From the NCBI RefSeq assembly GCF_000346465.2, contig NC_034012.1:15409492-15473491 (forward strand): 64,000 bases of DNA. The letters run 5' to 3'. A program made the translations under genes and the position numbers. Within the stretch, counting starts at the first letter, position 1; each line of letters begins with the position of its first letter. Positions 46,898 to 59,200 of this stretch are shown here, piece after piece. Below the pieces are notes generated by a model. That model was given only the letters and a program-made list of their open reading frames with translations. It had not been told where the DNA came from and ran no database searches. Source of the DNA: Prunus persica. Lineage: Eukaryota > Streptophyta > Magnoliopsida > Rosales > Rosaceae.

Positions 46898-47944
46898 TGT
46901 TGTTGAAGAACTAACAAGTCTTTAGAGATACAATTTTAAATTGAAGTCAAAATTCAATGAAAGGAAAAAAAAAAGGTCAAACAAACAAAGCCAGAAAGCC
47001 TATTTCTTCATCCTCAGAATAGAAGCTTCTTGTCAAAACCTAACCCTATCAGCACTTTTGAATCCAATAAATAACATGGACACATATACAAACAATGAAT
47101 ATATATTTCCCAATCAAATTGGTGTGACAAACCAGAAACACAAACACATGGATCAAAGAAAGGAAAATTTGATGAAATCAATCTCTACTATGCTGATCAT
47201 TCTTCTTTGTGCCGCAAATATAACATAATCACAATAAACATATATACACAGATGTATATGTTGTCATTCTGATATATTTCAATATCTTGAAGAATGACCT
47301 ACTGGAATTTCTAAGCATTGGATGTCACAAAATAGGTAATGTAGAGACTATAAATGACACATACAATTTCCCTTCTTTGGATGAAAAAAAAAACAACTGG
47401 AAACACAAACTTCAATTGCATAAATCGCCAAAACCATAAAGGGACGGGAATAAAACCATAATAAACTAGCAATACAACAACACTAAAATGCCAATACAAA
47501 ACCACTAAATTGGCAATACAATAGCAAAAAAAGCAATAAAACATCAATAAAACATCAATAACAACAGCAAAACAATAGCAAAACAACAGAATCCCAAATC
47601 AAACGCAAGAATCAATCCACAAAGAACAAACCCATTCAATGTTTCAAACAAGGAATCATCAAAATAAGACAATTTCAAAGAAACCCCTCAACCCTAAATC
47701 AATTTCAGAGACACCTAAACCAAAATTTCAGACAAACCCCTAAACCCTAAATCAATTTCAGAGAAATCCCTAATCCAATTTCAGATACCCTTAAACCCTA
47801 AACCAATTTCAAAGAAACCCCTAAACCAATTTCATAGAAACCCATAAACCCTCTAAACCAACTTCAGAGAAACCCCTAAACCAATTCAAATTGACGATGA
47901 ACAGTACCTTTTGCAAGTGAACGATGGAAGAGGAAGACCACTGC

Positions 47945-47980
<36 letters not shown>

Positions 47981-48400
47981 TACATGAGAGAGAGTTGCGC
48001 AAGAGAGATCGAGAGCTTCACGCGGTGGTGAAAGATAGAAGAGAGATTGAGAGCTGACTGAAGAGAGAGTGAGACCTCAGCGACAAAGAGAGCTGCACGA
48101 TAGAGAGAGTGAGAGGCACGATAAAGATGACAATTTCAGCAAAAGTGATATGCGTGCAATAAGTGGACAATAAATATATATTTATAGGTGATAGTTGCAA
48201 AATTTTTGGAGAGAGGTGGTATTTTCAGTTAAAATTATAAAAAGGGTGGTATTTAGAGCTATTTCCATATAATATACCAGTTCCCCTTCACTTCTTCTCA
48301 CCTCAATTTATCTGACAACTTTCGTCTCTCTCTGGCTATCTTATCTCCATAGACTTGTGTGGAGGGGAAAATACAGAGAGCCAAAACAAGACACATTGAA
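46898..48400 (+). other. Gene-poor spacer with CCCTAAA-like repeats and a GA run
   Basis: No convincing gene on either strand. From about 47670 to 47890 short units such as CAATTTCAGAGAAACCCCTAAACC are repeated irregularly; they look telomere-like but are interrupted. A GA dinucleotide run lies at 47948-47979 and GA-rich DNA continues to 48120. GGTGGTATTTAGAGCTATTTCC near 48243 might be the end of a Mutator-like element, but no partner end was found. Confidence 0.5.
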
Positions 48401-48419
48401 AAGTGGCTCAGTTTTGCTT

Positions 48420-48426
48420 TATAAAT
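48420..48426 (+). promoter_or_regulatory. TATA box of psi4
   Basis: TATAAAT in TTTGCTTTATAAATAATCCGC, 44 bases before the ATG at 48470, as in the intact UGT85A genes. Confidence 0.55.
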
Positions 48427-48469
48427 AATCCGCATTTGCAAGCACCGCAATGCACACACAAAAGCTAAG

Positions 48470-48837
48470 ATGGATTCCAAAAAAGTAGCTACTAAGCCAC
48501 ATGCTGTTTGCATTCCAGTTACTGCTCAAAGTCATATAAAACCAATGCTTAAATTTGCAAAGCTCCTCCACCACAGAGGATTTCATATAACCTTTGTTAA
48601 CACAGAGTTCAATCACAAGCACTTTCTTAAATCTCTAGGACCCAATTCCCTTGATGGCTTGCCTGATTTTCAATTCGAAGCCATCCCGAATAGCCTTCCG
48701 GATTCAGATGAAGATGCCACACAAGATGTCACCTTGCTTTGTGAATCCGTCAGAAAACAAAATTTATTGGCTCCCTTTCATGCCATCCTTGCAAAACTCA
48801 ACAATGATGCCATATCAACATCCAGTAATCCTCCTGT
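48470..48837 (+). pseudogene. UGT85A-like gene psi4, cut by a Copia element after about 122 codons
   Basis: The frame is intact for all 122 codons present ([55 protein letters not shown]) and keeps the promoter and the catalytic His. It ends at AATCCTCCTGT, where intact genes continue GACTTGC. The Copia LTR starts at 48838. It is a separate paralogue (for example VTAQ for PFPYQ, KPM for KAM). The remaining exon 1, the intron and exon 2 should lie beyond the nested Copia and CACTA elements, outside the window. Confidence 0.88.
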
Positions 48838-49127
48838 TGTAGAATTGTAAGTAGTGAGCCTGATTTACTTTTAAGCCTAGAGTGTTAATTGTGTATTCAC
48901 TTAGTCTTAGAAAATGACAAGTGTAAGGCTTCAAACATGTAAAGGCTAAAATAGCCAAGAGCTAGAATTAAAACAGATGGATGGCTGAGATTCACTTATG
49001 CTTGTGTGAATCCAGCTAAGAGCTAACGGTCATGTAGTACATGTTGTGTGAGCTCATTTTCATATATAGAGAATATACAAAAGCCTTGCTCACTGAGTTT
49101 GTGAGTAAGTAGAGCAAAACACTAACA
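48838..49127 (+). repeat. 5' LTR of the Copia element (290 bp)
   Basis: TGTAGAATTG to ACACTAACA. The left edge is set by loss of UGT similarity and the right edge by the adjacent PBS. Confidence 0.8.
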
Positions 49128-49143
49128 TGGCCTCAGAGCCAGG
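49128..49143 (+). other. Primer-binding site of the Copia element
   Basis: TGGCCTCAGAGCCAGG, an initiator-Met-type site (TGGTATCAGAGC with two changes), directly after the LTR. Confidence 0.75.
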
Positions 49144-49277
49144 TTTGATCGATTGAATCTAGGCGTTTTTCAAATCTGTGAAATCAAGCTAAATCGGTGC
49201 TTACTCAAGCTCGTGGCAATTGATTGGAGCTCATTGGATATCTGAAACAAGTTGGTTGTGGTTATCTGAGATTAGCA

Positions 49278-50260
49278 ATGTCTGGATCTGGAGGCTCAGA
49301 AGTAAGAACTCCGATCTTCTCCGGTGAGAACTATGAGTTCTGGAGAATCAAGATGATAACCATCTTCAAGTCATATGGGTTGTGGGCTCTGGTGGAGAAA
49401 GGAATTACGATTCCAGAATCGAAGAAGAAGGCAGCTGAGGAAACATCTACAGAGGAAGATGATGAGAAGATGGCTGCGATTCTTATGAAGGATGCAAAAG
49501 CTCTGGGGATTATTCAGAACTCAGTCTCTGATTAGATCTTCCCTCGCATTGCTAATGCTGATTCAGCTAAAATGGCATGGAATCTGCTATATGGAGAATA
49601 TCATGGTGGTGACCATGTCAGGTCAGTCAAGCTTCAAAACCTTATACGTGAGTTTGAGTATACTAGGATGCATGAAAATGAATCTCTGTCTGCATATCTT
49701 ACCGGTTTGAATGAGCTGATTAATCAAATGAAAACATATGGTGAATCTCTATCTAATGAAAGGCTCGTTCAAAAGGTTCTAATTAGCTTAAATAAGGTTC
49801 ATGACCCTATTTGTCTGGTGATTGAGAATATAAAAAGTCTGGAAACAGTAGATTTACAAGAAGTCATTGCCATTCTAAAGAGTCAAGAGCAACGATTTGA
49901 GCTGCATAATACTGATACAGTTGAGAAGGCATTTGCCTCTTTTTCTGTGAATCCCAAAAGCCAGAACAAGGGAGGTTATCAATCTGGTCAATCTATGTCT
50001 CAAAAAAATTGGAATCCAAAAGGCAAACCATGGGAATCAAATTCCAAGCCTCAACACACCAATTTTGCACATAACTCATCATCAACAATGGGTCAAGAAG
50101 GTTCAAAACCACAGTGCAAAGTATGTTCTAAATTTTATTCTGGTGAATGCAGATACAAGGGAAAGCCTAAGTGTTACAATTGTGATAAATTTTGACATTT
50201 GGCTAGGGAGTGTACTGCAGGCAAGAATGTGCAGAAAGCAAACTGTGCAAATCAAATGGA
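49278..50260 (+). pseudogene. gag: Copia gag (two nonsense codons)
   Basis: ATG at 49278 starts MSGSGGSEVRTPIFSGENYE, a typical Copia gag N-terminus (FSGENYEFWRIKM). The UBN2-like gag domain follows (WNLLYGEYHGGD, LIREFEYTRMHENESLSAYL). A TAG at 49533-49535 replaces a codon in SD-IFPRIANA, and a TGA at 50193-50195 replaces the conserved glycine of the CCHC knuckle (CYNCDKF-stop-HLAREC). The frame stays the same across both. Gag would form the particle. The lesions prevent a full product without readthrough. Confidence 0.88.
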
Positions 50261-53200
50261 AGTGACTGGAAACCTATTCTATGCCAACAGTACTATTGCT
50301 GCCACAAATGTTACTGGAGAATGGTATATAGACAGTGGGTGTAGCAACCACATCACTGGAAATGGGAGTTTGCTGCCACAAATGTTATTGGAGAATGGTA
50401 TATAGACAGTAGGTGTAGCAACCACATCACTGGAAATGGGAGTTTGCTAATAGATATTAGAACAAATGTGGTAGGCAAGGTGCAAATGCCAAATGGTAAG
50501 CTTGTGAATGTAGCTGGAATGAGCACATTGGCAATTGATACTACCAAAGGCAGAAAGTATATCAAGGAAGTGATGTATCTTCCCGGATTGAAAGAGAATT
50601 TACTAAGTGTAGGCCAAATGGATGAACACGGTTACTATCTAGTATTTGGAGGAAAATTGTGCAGCATCTTTGAAGGTCCTTCACTAGAGTATCTTGTAAT
50701 CAAAGTAGAGATGAAAAGGAATAGGTGTTACCCCTTGGCACTATTACCTAATGATCATATTGCACTAAAGGCAAGTGTGTCTAACTCTACTTGGACATGG
50801 CACAAAAGGTTGGGTCATCTACACCTAAAAGGACTAAGTCAACTCAAAGAGAAGTATATGGTGCATGGACTGCCATTCATGGAAAAGGTTGATGGAGTCA
50901 GTGATGGATGTCAGTTTGGAAAGTAGCACCGAGAATGGTTTCCAAAGAACCAAGCATAGAGAGCAAGCAATCCTCTTGAGCTGTGGATTTGTGTGGACCC
51001 ATGCAAAATGAATCCATTGCTGGCAACAAGTATTTCATGCTCCTTATAGATGACTGTACAAGAATGGTCTGGGTCTATTTTCTCAGATACAAATCTGAAG
51101 CATTGAATTGTTTTCGAAAATTCAAGTCAATGGTAGAATTGCAAAGTGGTTTTAAGGTGAAGTGTTTGAGAAGTGACAGGGGAGGAGAGTTCACATCTTG
51201 TGAATTCAACAAGTTATGTGAAGTTGAAGGGATTCAAAGACAACTCTCTATGGCCTACACTCCACAACAAAATGGAGTGGTGGAGAGAAAAAATAGGACT
51301 GTGGTGGAAATGGCAAAAGCAATGCTTCATGGTAAAGGATTGCCTTACTATCTGTGGGCAGAAGCTGTGCATACAGCTGTCTACTTGATAAATATGTGCC
51401 CTACTAGAGCATCTGGAGATAAAACACCATTTGAGGCATATAGTGGGAGAAAACCAGGTCTGGCTCATCTCAAAATATTTGGTTGTGTGTGTTATGTACA
51501 CATATCAAGTGAAGTGAGGCAGAAGTTAGATGCAAAAAGAACCAAGGGTATTTTTGTGGGATATGCAATCTGTGAAAAAGGTTATAGAGTGTATGATCCT
51601 GCTACTAAGAAGATTTTACTCTCAAGGGATGTTGTGTTTGATGAGAATGCAGCTTGGGATTGGAAACAAATGTCTGATAAACAAGGAAGTGTGATCAATC
51701 ATAAAGAACAATATGATATGTCTAATGATTCATCACAAGTGACACCTTCTAGAAGTCATGATCACTTTCAATCACCAAGAACAAGTGATATAAGCAGCAG
51801 CATGAGAAATACTCAAGCTTTTGATCACACTCCTTTAAAATGGAGAAATCTGGATGATGTTCTAGCTCAATGCAATCTTTGTATTATGGAACCAGAAAAA
51901 TTTGATGAAGCTACTAAAGATGAATCTTGGATGAAAGCAATGAAGGATGAACTTTCAATGATTGAGAAAAATGCAACATGGAGCTGGTGGACAGACCAGC
52001 CGATAAACCTATAATTGGAGTTAAGTGGGTGTTCAAAACCAAGCTAAACCTTGATGGTTCAGTACAGAAAAACAAGGCACGATTGGTTGCCAAAGGTTAT
52101 GCTCAGGAACCAGGTGTCGACTACAATGAGACCTTTGCACTAGTGGCTAGACTTGATACAATCCGCACACTAGTTGCATTGGCAGCACAAAAGAATTGGA
52201 AATTGTATCAACTAGATGTCAAATCTGCCTTCCTAAATGGTGTTTTGGAAGAGGAGGTGTATGTAGATCAACTGGATAGTTTTGTGGTCAAGGGGAGTAA
52301 AGATAAGGTGTACAAGCTTCATAAAGCTCTCTATGGCCTAAAACAGGCACCAAGAGCTGGGTACTGTGAGATTGACACCTACTTTGCTTAATATGGTTTT
52401 TCCAAAAGTCCAAGTGAGGCCACTCTCTATACCAAGACCAGAGGAGAGGCAGAAATTCTAATAGTGTCCATCTATGTAGATGACATTGTTTATACAGGGA
52501 GTTGTCAGTCAATGTTAAAGGAGTTCAAGCAAGACATGATGGTGAAATATGAAATGACAGACTTGGGGCTCTTGCATCATTTTTTAGGAATGGGAGTCAT
52601 TCAAACTCACACTAGCATTTTTCTTCACCAAAAGAAATATGCAGCATCTTTGTTGAGCAAATTTGGCCTATGTGAATGCAAACCTGTCTCCATACCTTTG
52701 GTTACAACTGAGAAGTTAAGCAAAGAAGATGGAAGTGGCCCTCAAATGAAGAGCAATATAGGAAGATTGTGGGAAGCTTGCTATACCTTACAGCTACAAG
52801 ACCCGATATAATGTATGCATCTAGTCTACTTGCTAGATTTATGCATTGTCCTACTAATAAGCATTATGGGACTACTAAAAGAGTTCTCAGGTATAGTCAG
52901 GGGACACTTGATTATGGGTTGGAGTATGTGAAAGGAAGGAATGCAATGTTAATTGGCTACTGTGATAGTGACTGGAGTGGCTCAGTGGATGACAGTAAGA
53001 GCACTTCAGGGTATGCTTTCTCTTTTGGCAGTGGTGTTTTTGCTTGGGCATCAATCAAACAAAACTGTGTTGCTCTTTCTACTGCAGAGGTAGAATACAT
53101 CAGTGCTTCAGAAGCAACTGCATAGGCAATTTGGCTTAGATTTGTTTTGGAAGACTTTGGTGAATTTCAGGCTGAAGCTACCCCACTACATTGTGACAAT

Positions 53201-53395
53201 ACAGCTGCTATTGCTATCACAAAGCACCCTGTATTTCACCATAAAACTAAGCACATTGATCGAAGGTATCATTTCATCAAGGATGCCTTGCAAGAAGGAA
53301 TCATTAACTTGATTTATTGTCCTACAAATGAGCAGTTGGCAGATATCTTCACAAAGTCATTGGCTAAAGATCGATTCTGCTATCTTAGAGACAAA
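50261..53395 (+). pseudogene. pol: Copia pol: protease, integrase, reverse transcriptase, RNase H (broken)
   Basis: Protease active site WYIDSGCSNHITG (near 50325) is followed by a 74-bp tandem duplication that shifts the frame. The GAG-pre-integrase region (TWHKRLGHLH) has stops at 50924-50926 and about 50957. The integrase core (51000-51500) keeps the motifs IDDCTRMVWVYFL, RSDRGGEF and NGVVERKNRT. A shift near 51990 precedes the RT ([36 protein letters not shown]), with a TAA at 52389-52391 and a shift near 52770. RNase H ([27 protein letters not shown] at 53123-53125, LHCDNTAAI) runs to the CACTA end. Domain order integrase before RT identifies Copia. Confidence 0.9.
50298..50445 (+). repeat. 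74-bp tandem duplication over the Copia protease active site
   Basis: GCTGCCACAAATGTTA at 50298 recurs at 50372. The two copies differ at a few bases (ACTGGAG/ATTGGAG, AGTGGGT/AGTAGGT). Since 74 is not a multiple of three, it shifts the reading frame. Confidence 0.93.
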
Positions 53396-53410
53396 CACTA
53401 CTACAAAAAG
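53396..53410 (+). repeat. Left terminal inverted repeat of the CACTA element
   Basis: CACTACTACAAAAAG. CACTA at the extreme end is diagnostic of the superfamily. The matching right end is not in the window. Confidence 0.8.
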
Positions 53411-54432
53411 TAAAAAAGACGACCAGAAAACAACGACGGTCTAAGTGAAAACCGTCGTGGTTTTTAAAAAGACGACGGTTCTAAAAACACCGTCGTGTAA
53501 TACCACCTTAGACAACTAAAAATGGAGATTCAAATGGCTGTTCAAAAACAACGACGTACCTAATTAAAAAACCGACGTCTATTTGAAACAGATTTCCGCA
53601 GTGTAAAATCAAAGCCAACAAAGAACGGCAGAAGTTATGAATCGACCGACGTAGAAAGTAAAGACGACGATTTCAATAAAAGCCGCCGTTTTTACTCATA
53701 AAATAACACGACGAAATTTTCGTATAAGACGCCGTATAATTACAAACAAATCGACGGCTTTAAAATACAAAATGTCGTCGTATTAAATTAATTTACAACG
53801 ACGGAAAATATAAATATATCGACGTTATTCTCGTATAGTTCTATGACGTTATCTTTAAATCGTACTATAAAATTTAACGTCGTATTTATTAATTTTATAC
53901 GTCGTACCTTTAATTTAAACCGTCGTCTTAATAAGAATTTTTGTTAACAATTTTTTCCTTTATTTTCTTATCCTACGTCGGTAGATCTACTTAATGACAA
54001 GAATTGAAATCTGTCATCCAAAAAAGAAACTTTACATAATCCAGAACATTAATTTCCTTCATTTTAAATTTCCTCCGAAAAAAAAACTATATTTATAACG
54101 CACTGTAATTGAAAAATAAACTGAAAGGTCACGGGAAAAAAATTTCTATTCATAATTTAACAATTCAAATCCACGTCGGTTATATTAAACCTAACGACGT
54201 TAAATGAAAAGATTCCACGTCGCAAAACAAATATTGCGTCGTGTTAGTTTATGGTTTCTTTAATAGTTTCAGTTTCTTTAACAGTTTGGTCCTTTATCTT
54301 TCTGCAGGACTTGTATAGTTCAAAGCATTGACTTGTATAGTTCAGAGTATAGTTCAAAGCACTGATTCGATTGCTCATGCTTTATCGCATTCATGAAGCC
54401 ATTTCTATTCTTTATCGCATTCTTGAAACCCA

Positions 54433-54735
54433 TCTTCTTCTTCTGAAGCTCTACGGATAAAGGAAGAGGCTATCACAAATCTGACGGATCTTCTTAGCCA
54501 AGAAAATCAAGCAGAGGATCAGGCACATCTGATCTTCAGATTTTCCTGAGAAGCGAACTTTCCTTCGACAGCGAGTGGAGGACAGGCTTGCATCTCTTTT
54601 GATGGAAAGCAAGGAGTATTCAGAAGCACTAAATGTCCTATCAGGCTTGATCAAGGAAGTGAGAAGGCTAGTTAACAAGCTTCTTCTTGTGGACATAGAT
54701 TTGATGCGAGTAAGCTCAATTTCTCTTTGAGAAAG
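54433..54735 (+). pseudogene. RPN6: Captured fragment of a 26S proteasome RPN6 (PSMD11) gene
   Basis: Translated pieces in order match the N-terminal part of plant RPN6, a lid subunit of the 26S proteasome: EALRIKEEAITNLTDLLSQE (about 54445-54505), a scrap like TSDLQI (54525-54542), EKRTFLRQRVEDRLASLLME then KEYSEAL and LSGLIKEVRRLVNKLLLVDI (about 54550-54705), and SKLNFSLR in a shifted frame (about 54710-54735). About 45 residues between the first and third pieces are missing, and a stop (TGA near 54547) and a frame change break the reading. No introns are visible, so capture of exon or mRNA-derived sequence, or splicing of short exons, is possible. It is non-functional and lies in the same orientation as the transposon genes. 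Confidence 0.85.
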
Positions 54736-55179
54736 ACATCCAAATTACTGTCTTTGAGATGTGAGAGACAGTGTCTCTGAGAGAGGAAGAACTTGGAACC
54801 CTAAATGTAAACCGAAAATGAATGAAAGCGACAAATTTATAGAATAAATTTTTAAAACCAACGGCGGTCCTTACAAAAAAACCGCCGTTTAAATTTTAAA
54901 ATCAACGTCGTTATGACCGACGTATATTACATAAATCCACGTCGGTACATTAATAAAATCGACGTGTTAAATGATCTACCATGACGCGAGTTATTATTTA
55001 TGTACTTTAATTTTTGAGTTTACTACGACGGTACCTACAACACTACTGTCGTACTTATTTACCACGTCCGAAGTTAAACGTACTGTCGTATTTTGTAATT
55101 TATACGTCGTAGTTATATGTAACCGCCGTATTATTTTTTGAAATGGTTTTATATGTAAGCAACTTTTCGTGTACCTGTC

Positions 55180-55354
55180 TTACACATGCACTGTTTCCAA
55201 ACCCAATTAAAAATTTCAATCTCCCAGAGAAAACTTTTAGACTTTTTTCCTTGTCAGAGCACTTTCAGAGTATCTCATCGTCTTCCTCTCGTCTTCTTCG
55301 TCGTCTCTGAACTTAAACATCGATCGTCTTCCTCTTGCTTTCATTGCACGCAAA
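55180..55354 (+). other. Putative non-coding first exon of the Transposase_24/Ulp1 gene
   Basis: A pyrimidine-rich leader-like stretch ends CGCAAAAG followed by GTAAGCTTTC, a good splice donor. The next acceptor-like site, TTTTCACTTTCAG, is just before the ATG at 56230. The intron between (about 55355-56215) is rich in CGTCG motifs. The transcription start is not defined. Confidence 0.5.
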
Positions 55355-56229
55355 AGGTAAGCTTTCATTTTCACTATTTTGGTTGCTGTTTTGCATGCTC
55401 ATACGTTTTTTGTTTGAAAAATCTTTTTACCTTTTTTCTGGCCAAAATCATTTTACTTCTTTCCAAGTTCGAAAAAATATACAGACAAAGAGGGAAAGTT
55501 TCCAACTTTGAAGACAACTACCTCAACTAAATAAGACGACGGTAGCTTCTTATTTACGTGGTTAAATATGTAGACCACGACGGTTCGTCAGTCGTTCTAG
55601 CGTCGTCTGAAAATTGACAAAGTTGTTTTTAAAATTATAGTCTTTTTTTTATTTGCTTGTTTAATTGCAGGTTTGATTTCTCTGAACAATGGTTTTTGTT
55701 TTTCCCTAATTTGATAAAATATAAAGAAAAAGAAATTAGGGTTGGTATCTAATATAGACGACAGTATCTTATTGTTTTACGTCGTGTGAATGTTAATACC
55801 ACGACGTCATATTAAAATACCGTCGTCTATATAAGATTCTAAAACTTTCTTTCTTGGCCTTGTATTTTATCAAATTAGAAAACAAAAACCATGGTTCAGA
55901 AAAATCAAATCTGCAATCAAACATTCACAGAGAAAGAAAGAAGGGTTTTGGATCCTTATATAGACGACGGTATATTACTACTGACGTCGTGTGAACATCA
56001 ATACCACGACGTTATATAAATATTCCGTCGTTTATAGTTAATTATTACGTCGTTTGTAGTTAATTATTTCGTCGTTGATTAATTACCTTGGTTTTAAACA
56101 TTTATTACGTCTGATATTATTTCATTGCGTCGTTTAAAATCATATCATACGTCGTCTTTTATTAAGAACCGTCGTTTGTGTTCTTAATCTTTTCTTGAAA
56201 TATTTTCACTTTCAGTTTTGTCTGTAAAA

Positions 56230-59200
56230 ATGGTTTCTCACCAAGACCAAAGTAAGGATTCTGGCTCCAAGAAAAATGGAGGTAAGGAGCAAGTACCTCC
56301 TCAAGAGAAGTCTTCGAAGATAATGAAGTCTTCGAAGAAGATGAAGTTTGCTTCATCATCTGCTGATACAGAACCAACCAGCTCGACAACAATCTCTGAT
56401 GATTCAAAGGCTGGTCGAGGTATGAGCACAATGCCTCATGTTGTGAAGAGAAAACTTCAGAAACTGAGGCCAATTGTTGAGTACAATAAAAGGGGGAAAG
56501 GAATTGGCCAATCACACAGTGAGATGCAGTCCTATATTGGTGTGTTGGCACGCTCCAGAGTCCCACTTGTGGACTTGAAATGGGCTCAAATCCCCAAGGA
56601 TATAAAGGAGCAGATTTGGGAAGCAGTTGACATTGCTTTTGTAGTAGGTCAAGGGGGCAAGAACTCTGTCTTAGCTTCTGCTGCCAAGAAATGGAAGGAT
56701 TTCAAGTCTACACTAACGAGGCATTATATCCTTCCATACACCAATGACAGGGAGAGATTAAGCCAACCCCCTGAAACATATAAATTCATAGAGAAAGCAC
56801 AATGGGATGCCTTTGTAGCTTCAAGGCTATCCAAAGATTTTGAGTCTGTGCATTCTCAACATGCACAGATTAGGGAGAAACTCGAGTACAATCATCGATT
56901 GTCTCGAAAAGGATATGCTGGTTTGGAGGATCAATTAGAGGAAACCATGCCTGGGGTAGAAATTGATCGATCTACCTTATGGAAGAGAGCTAGACAGGAC
57001 AAACATGGTAACATCCCTGATCCAAAGGTGGCAGAGAAAGCAAAATTAATTGTAAGCCTACTCACTCTGTTTTAAATTTTTATTAAACTGTGAATAATTC
57101 TTATTATGTCTTATGTTATATTTTGCGTCGTGTGAATGATATTACCACGTCGACATTTTTTAAAACACGTCGTTAAAGGTCTAAATAGGAATCACAACTC
57201 TGTTTTCTGTAATTATAGCATAAGATGTCGGTGGTTCAATTTCGCGTCGTCTGTATTAAATTACTACGTCGAAATGTTTTAAACAACGTCGTTAAAGGTG
57301 TGAATATTGAATCATCCCTCTGTTACATAAGACGTCGGTGGTTTATTAATTTCGTCGTTTTAAAAATCTAACCACGTCGGTATAACTACCGTCGTGATAA
57401 ATTATAATAACGTCGATTTATATGTTATTGCGTCATGTGAAATTATATAATACGTCGTTTGTATATAAATAACCGTCGTGTGTTTTTGTTCTTACTTTTT
57501 TATATATCTTTGTTTCAGGATGATTTGCAAAAACAAGTCTCGGAAGGCAAAGTCACCGTCTCTGGCAGCAATGATGTGCTGACCATGGCTTTGGGCCCCG
57601 AGCATCCAGGCAGAGTCAGAGGAGTAGGTGCTGGGATCTCACCAGGGCAATATTTCAATTTACCCAAACCACAGAGAGTGAGCTTTGACGACCGTTTGAA
57701 GGACAGTTTAAGAGTTCTCCTTCAAGAAGAGACTAGAAAGATGGAGGCTAAGGCAAGGGAAGAGGCTTTAAGGATGGAGGCTAGAACGAAACAATTGGTA
57801 GAGGCTGAAAGGGAGCATTTCCTGAGTCAGCTTTCCCAATTAATTCCCAATTTTGATCCAAGCATGCTTAAACCCAGAATTAGCCAAAGTCCCAAAAATT
57901 CAATGTCTGACAAAGCAAGCTGCTCTGGAGGTGATGTGAGATCCCAGCATTTTGAGGATGATACTGCCAAAAATGGGAAACATCAGGAAGAAAAGGTAAC
58001 ATATCTGAACTTTGAATTGTCTGTTTTTTTAAAAACCATTAGACGTCGTTATTATTAATAAAACCATCGTTTGAAATACATACCACGACGATTTTAAAAA
58101 TAAACCGTCGTTTGTATTTCAATACCACGTCGTATTTAGTTTACTTGTTTTACACGCCATTAAACGTCGTTATTTTTAAAACTTTGTGGTTTTTAGACGA
58201 CGGAGTTAATCATTCCCGACGTCATAGATGAAGAGAATAAAGAAGAAAAACAAGATGAAAAGCAGAAAGAAGATGACGACCAGGTATGTTCACATAACTT
58301 TGCCTTTTTTATTTGTTTTTCAAAATTCCAGACGTCGATATTTTTCTTTAAACCGTCGTTTGTTTACAACTTAGACGGCGGAATTGTTTTCTAAGACGTA
58401 ATAAATAATTCACCACGACGGTTGTTTCACCGTCGTTTAAATTGTTTTCAGACGACGTTTTATTCCTTAAACCGTCGTTTTTATTGAATTACCACGTCAT
58501 TTTTTTTATTTCTTTAAACAGGTTACTAAAGTTGTTGATTATTCAAATATGGAGGCGCCATCTTCTTTACAAACCCTTTGTCGTTATGTGGAAACGACAC
58601 TCGTGCCTCAGGATAAGACCCTGCACTTTACAATTGATAAGGAGGTCTTTGGTCTAGAGCGCGATACCTTCCTCCTGCCTGAAGATATTACACAATTTGC
58701 AGGCATGGAGGAAATAGGAGCTACAGTCATTGCTGTATATATGAGGTTTGTCATTCTAAAATAATACGTCGTTGGTTTATTTATTGCGTCGTCTTAACTA
58801 ACTAACCACGTCGTTAGTATGTACCGTCGTGATAAATTTATTATAACGTCGTTGTCTATTTCAGTACGTCGTGTGAAACCTTATAATACGTCGTTTTGTT
58901 ATACATAACCGTCGTGTGTTTTTTTTGCGCTGACTTGTTTATATTATTTTATATATTTAGGTACTTACACGATGTTTTAAAACAAGCAAATATGTGCACA
59001 ATGGTTGGCTTTATCGACCCTGCTATAGTTAGTGCCAGCTCTGGCACAATAGCTGACAGATCACGAATGGTAGCATCACGACTTCAGAAGACTGACGGTG
59101 AACAGATTTTCCTGATGCCTTACAATCCAGGGTTAGTCTCCTTAACAGGATTTTGTTTTTATGATTTTCAATAAATGACAGCGTATAAACTAACCACGTC

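Larger units (their letters stand above)
48838..53395 (+). mobile_element. Copia (Ty1) LTR retrotransposon, decayed, interrupted by a CACTA element
   Basis: 5' LTR 48838-49127, PBS, gag, protease, integrase, reverse transcriptase and RNase H in the Copia order. It sits in psi4 after CCTGT (48833-48837), the predicted target duplication. No 3' LTR is seen before the CACTA terminus at 53396, which interrupts the end of the RNase H region, so the rest should follow the CACTA element. At least six in-frame stops and four frame changes make it inactive. Confidence 0.9.

Noticed and set aside
46941..47228. 95-codon plus-strand frame in the spacer
   Set aside because: The composition is low-complexity and Lys/Asn-rich, with no domain, promoter or repeat support.
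47670..47890. CCCTAAA-like repeats as telomeric DNA
   Set aside because: The units are interrupted and mixed with other sequence; no run of exact heptamers exists. Interstitial low-complexity DNA is more likely.
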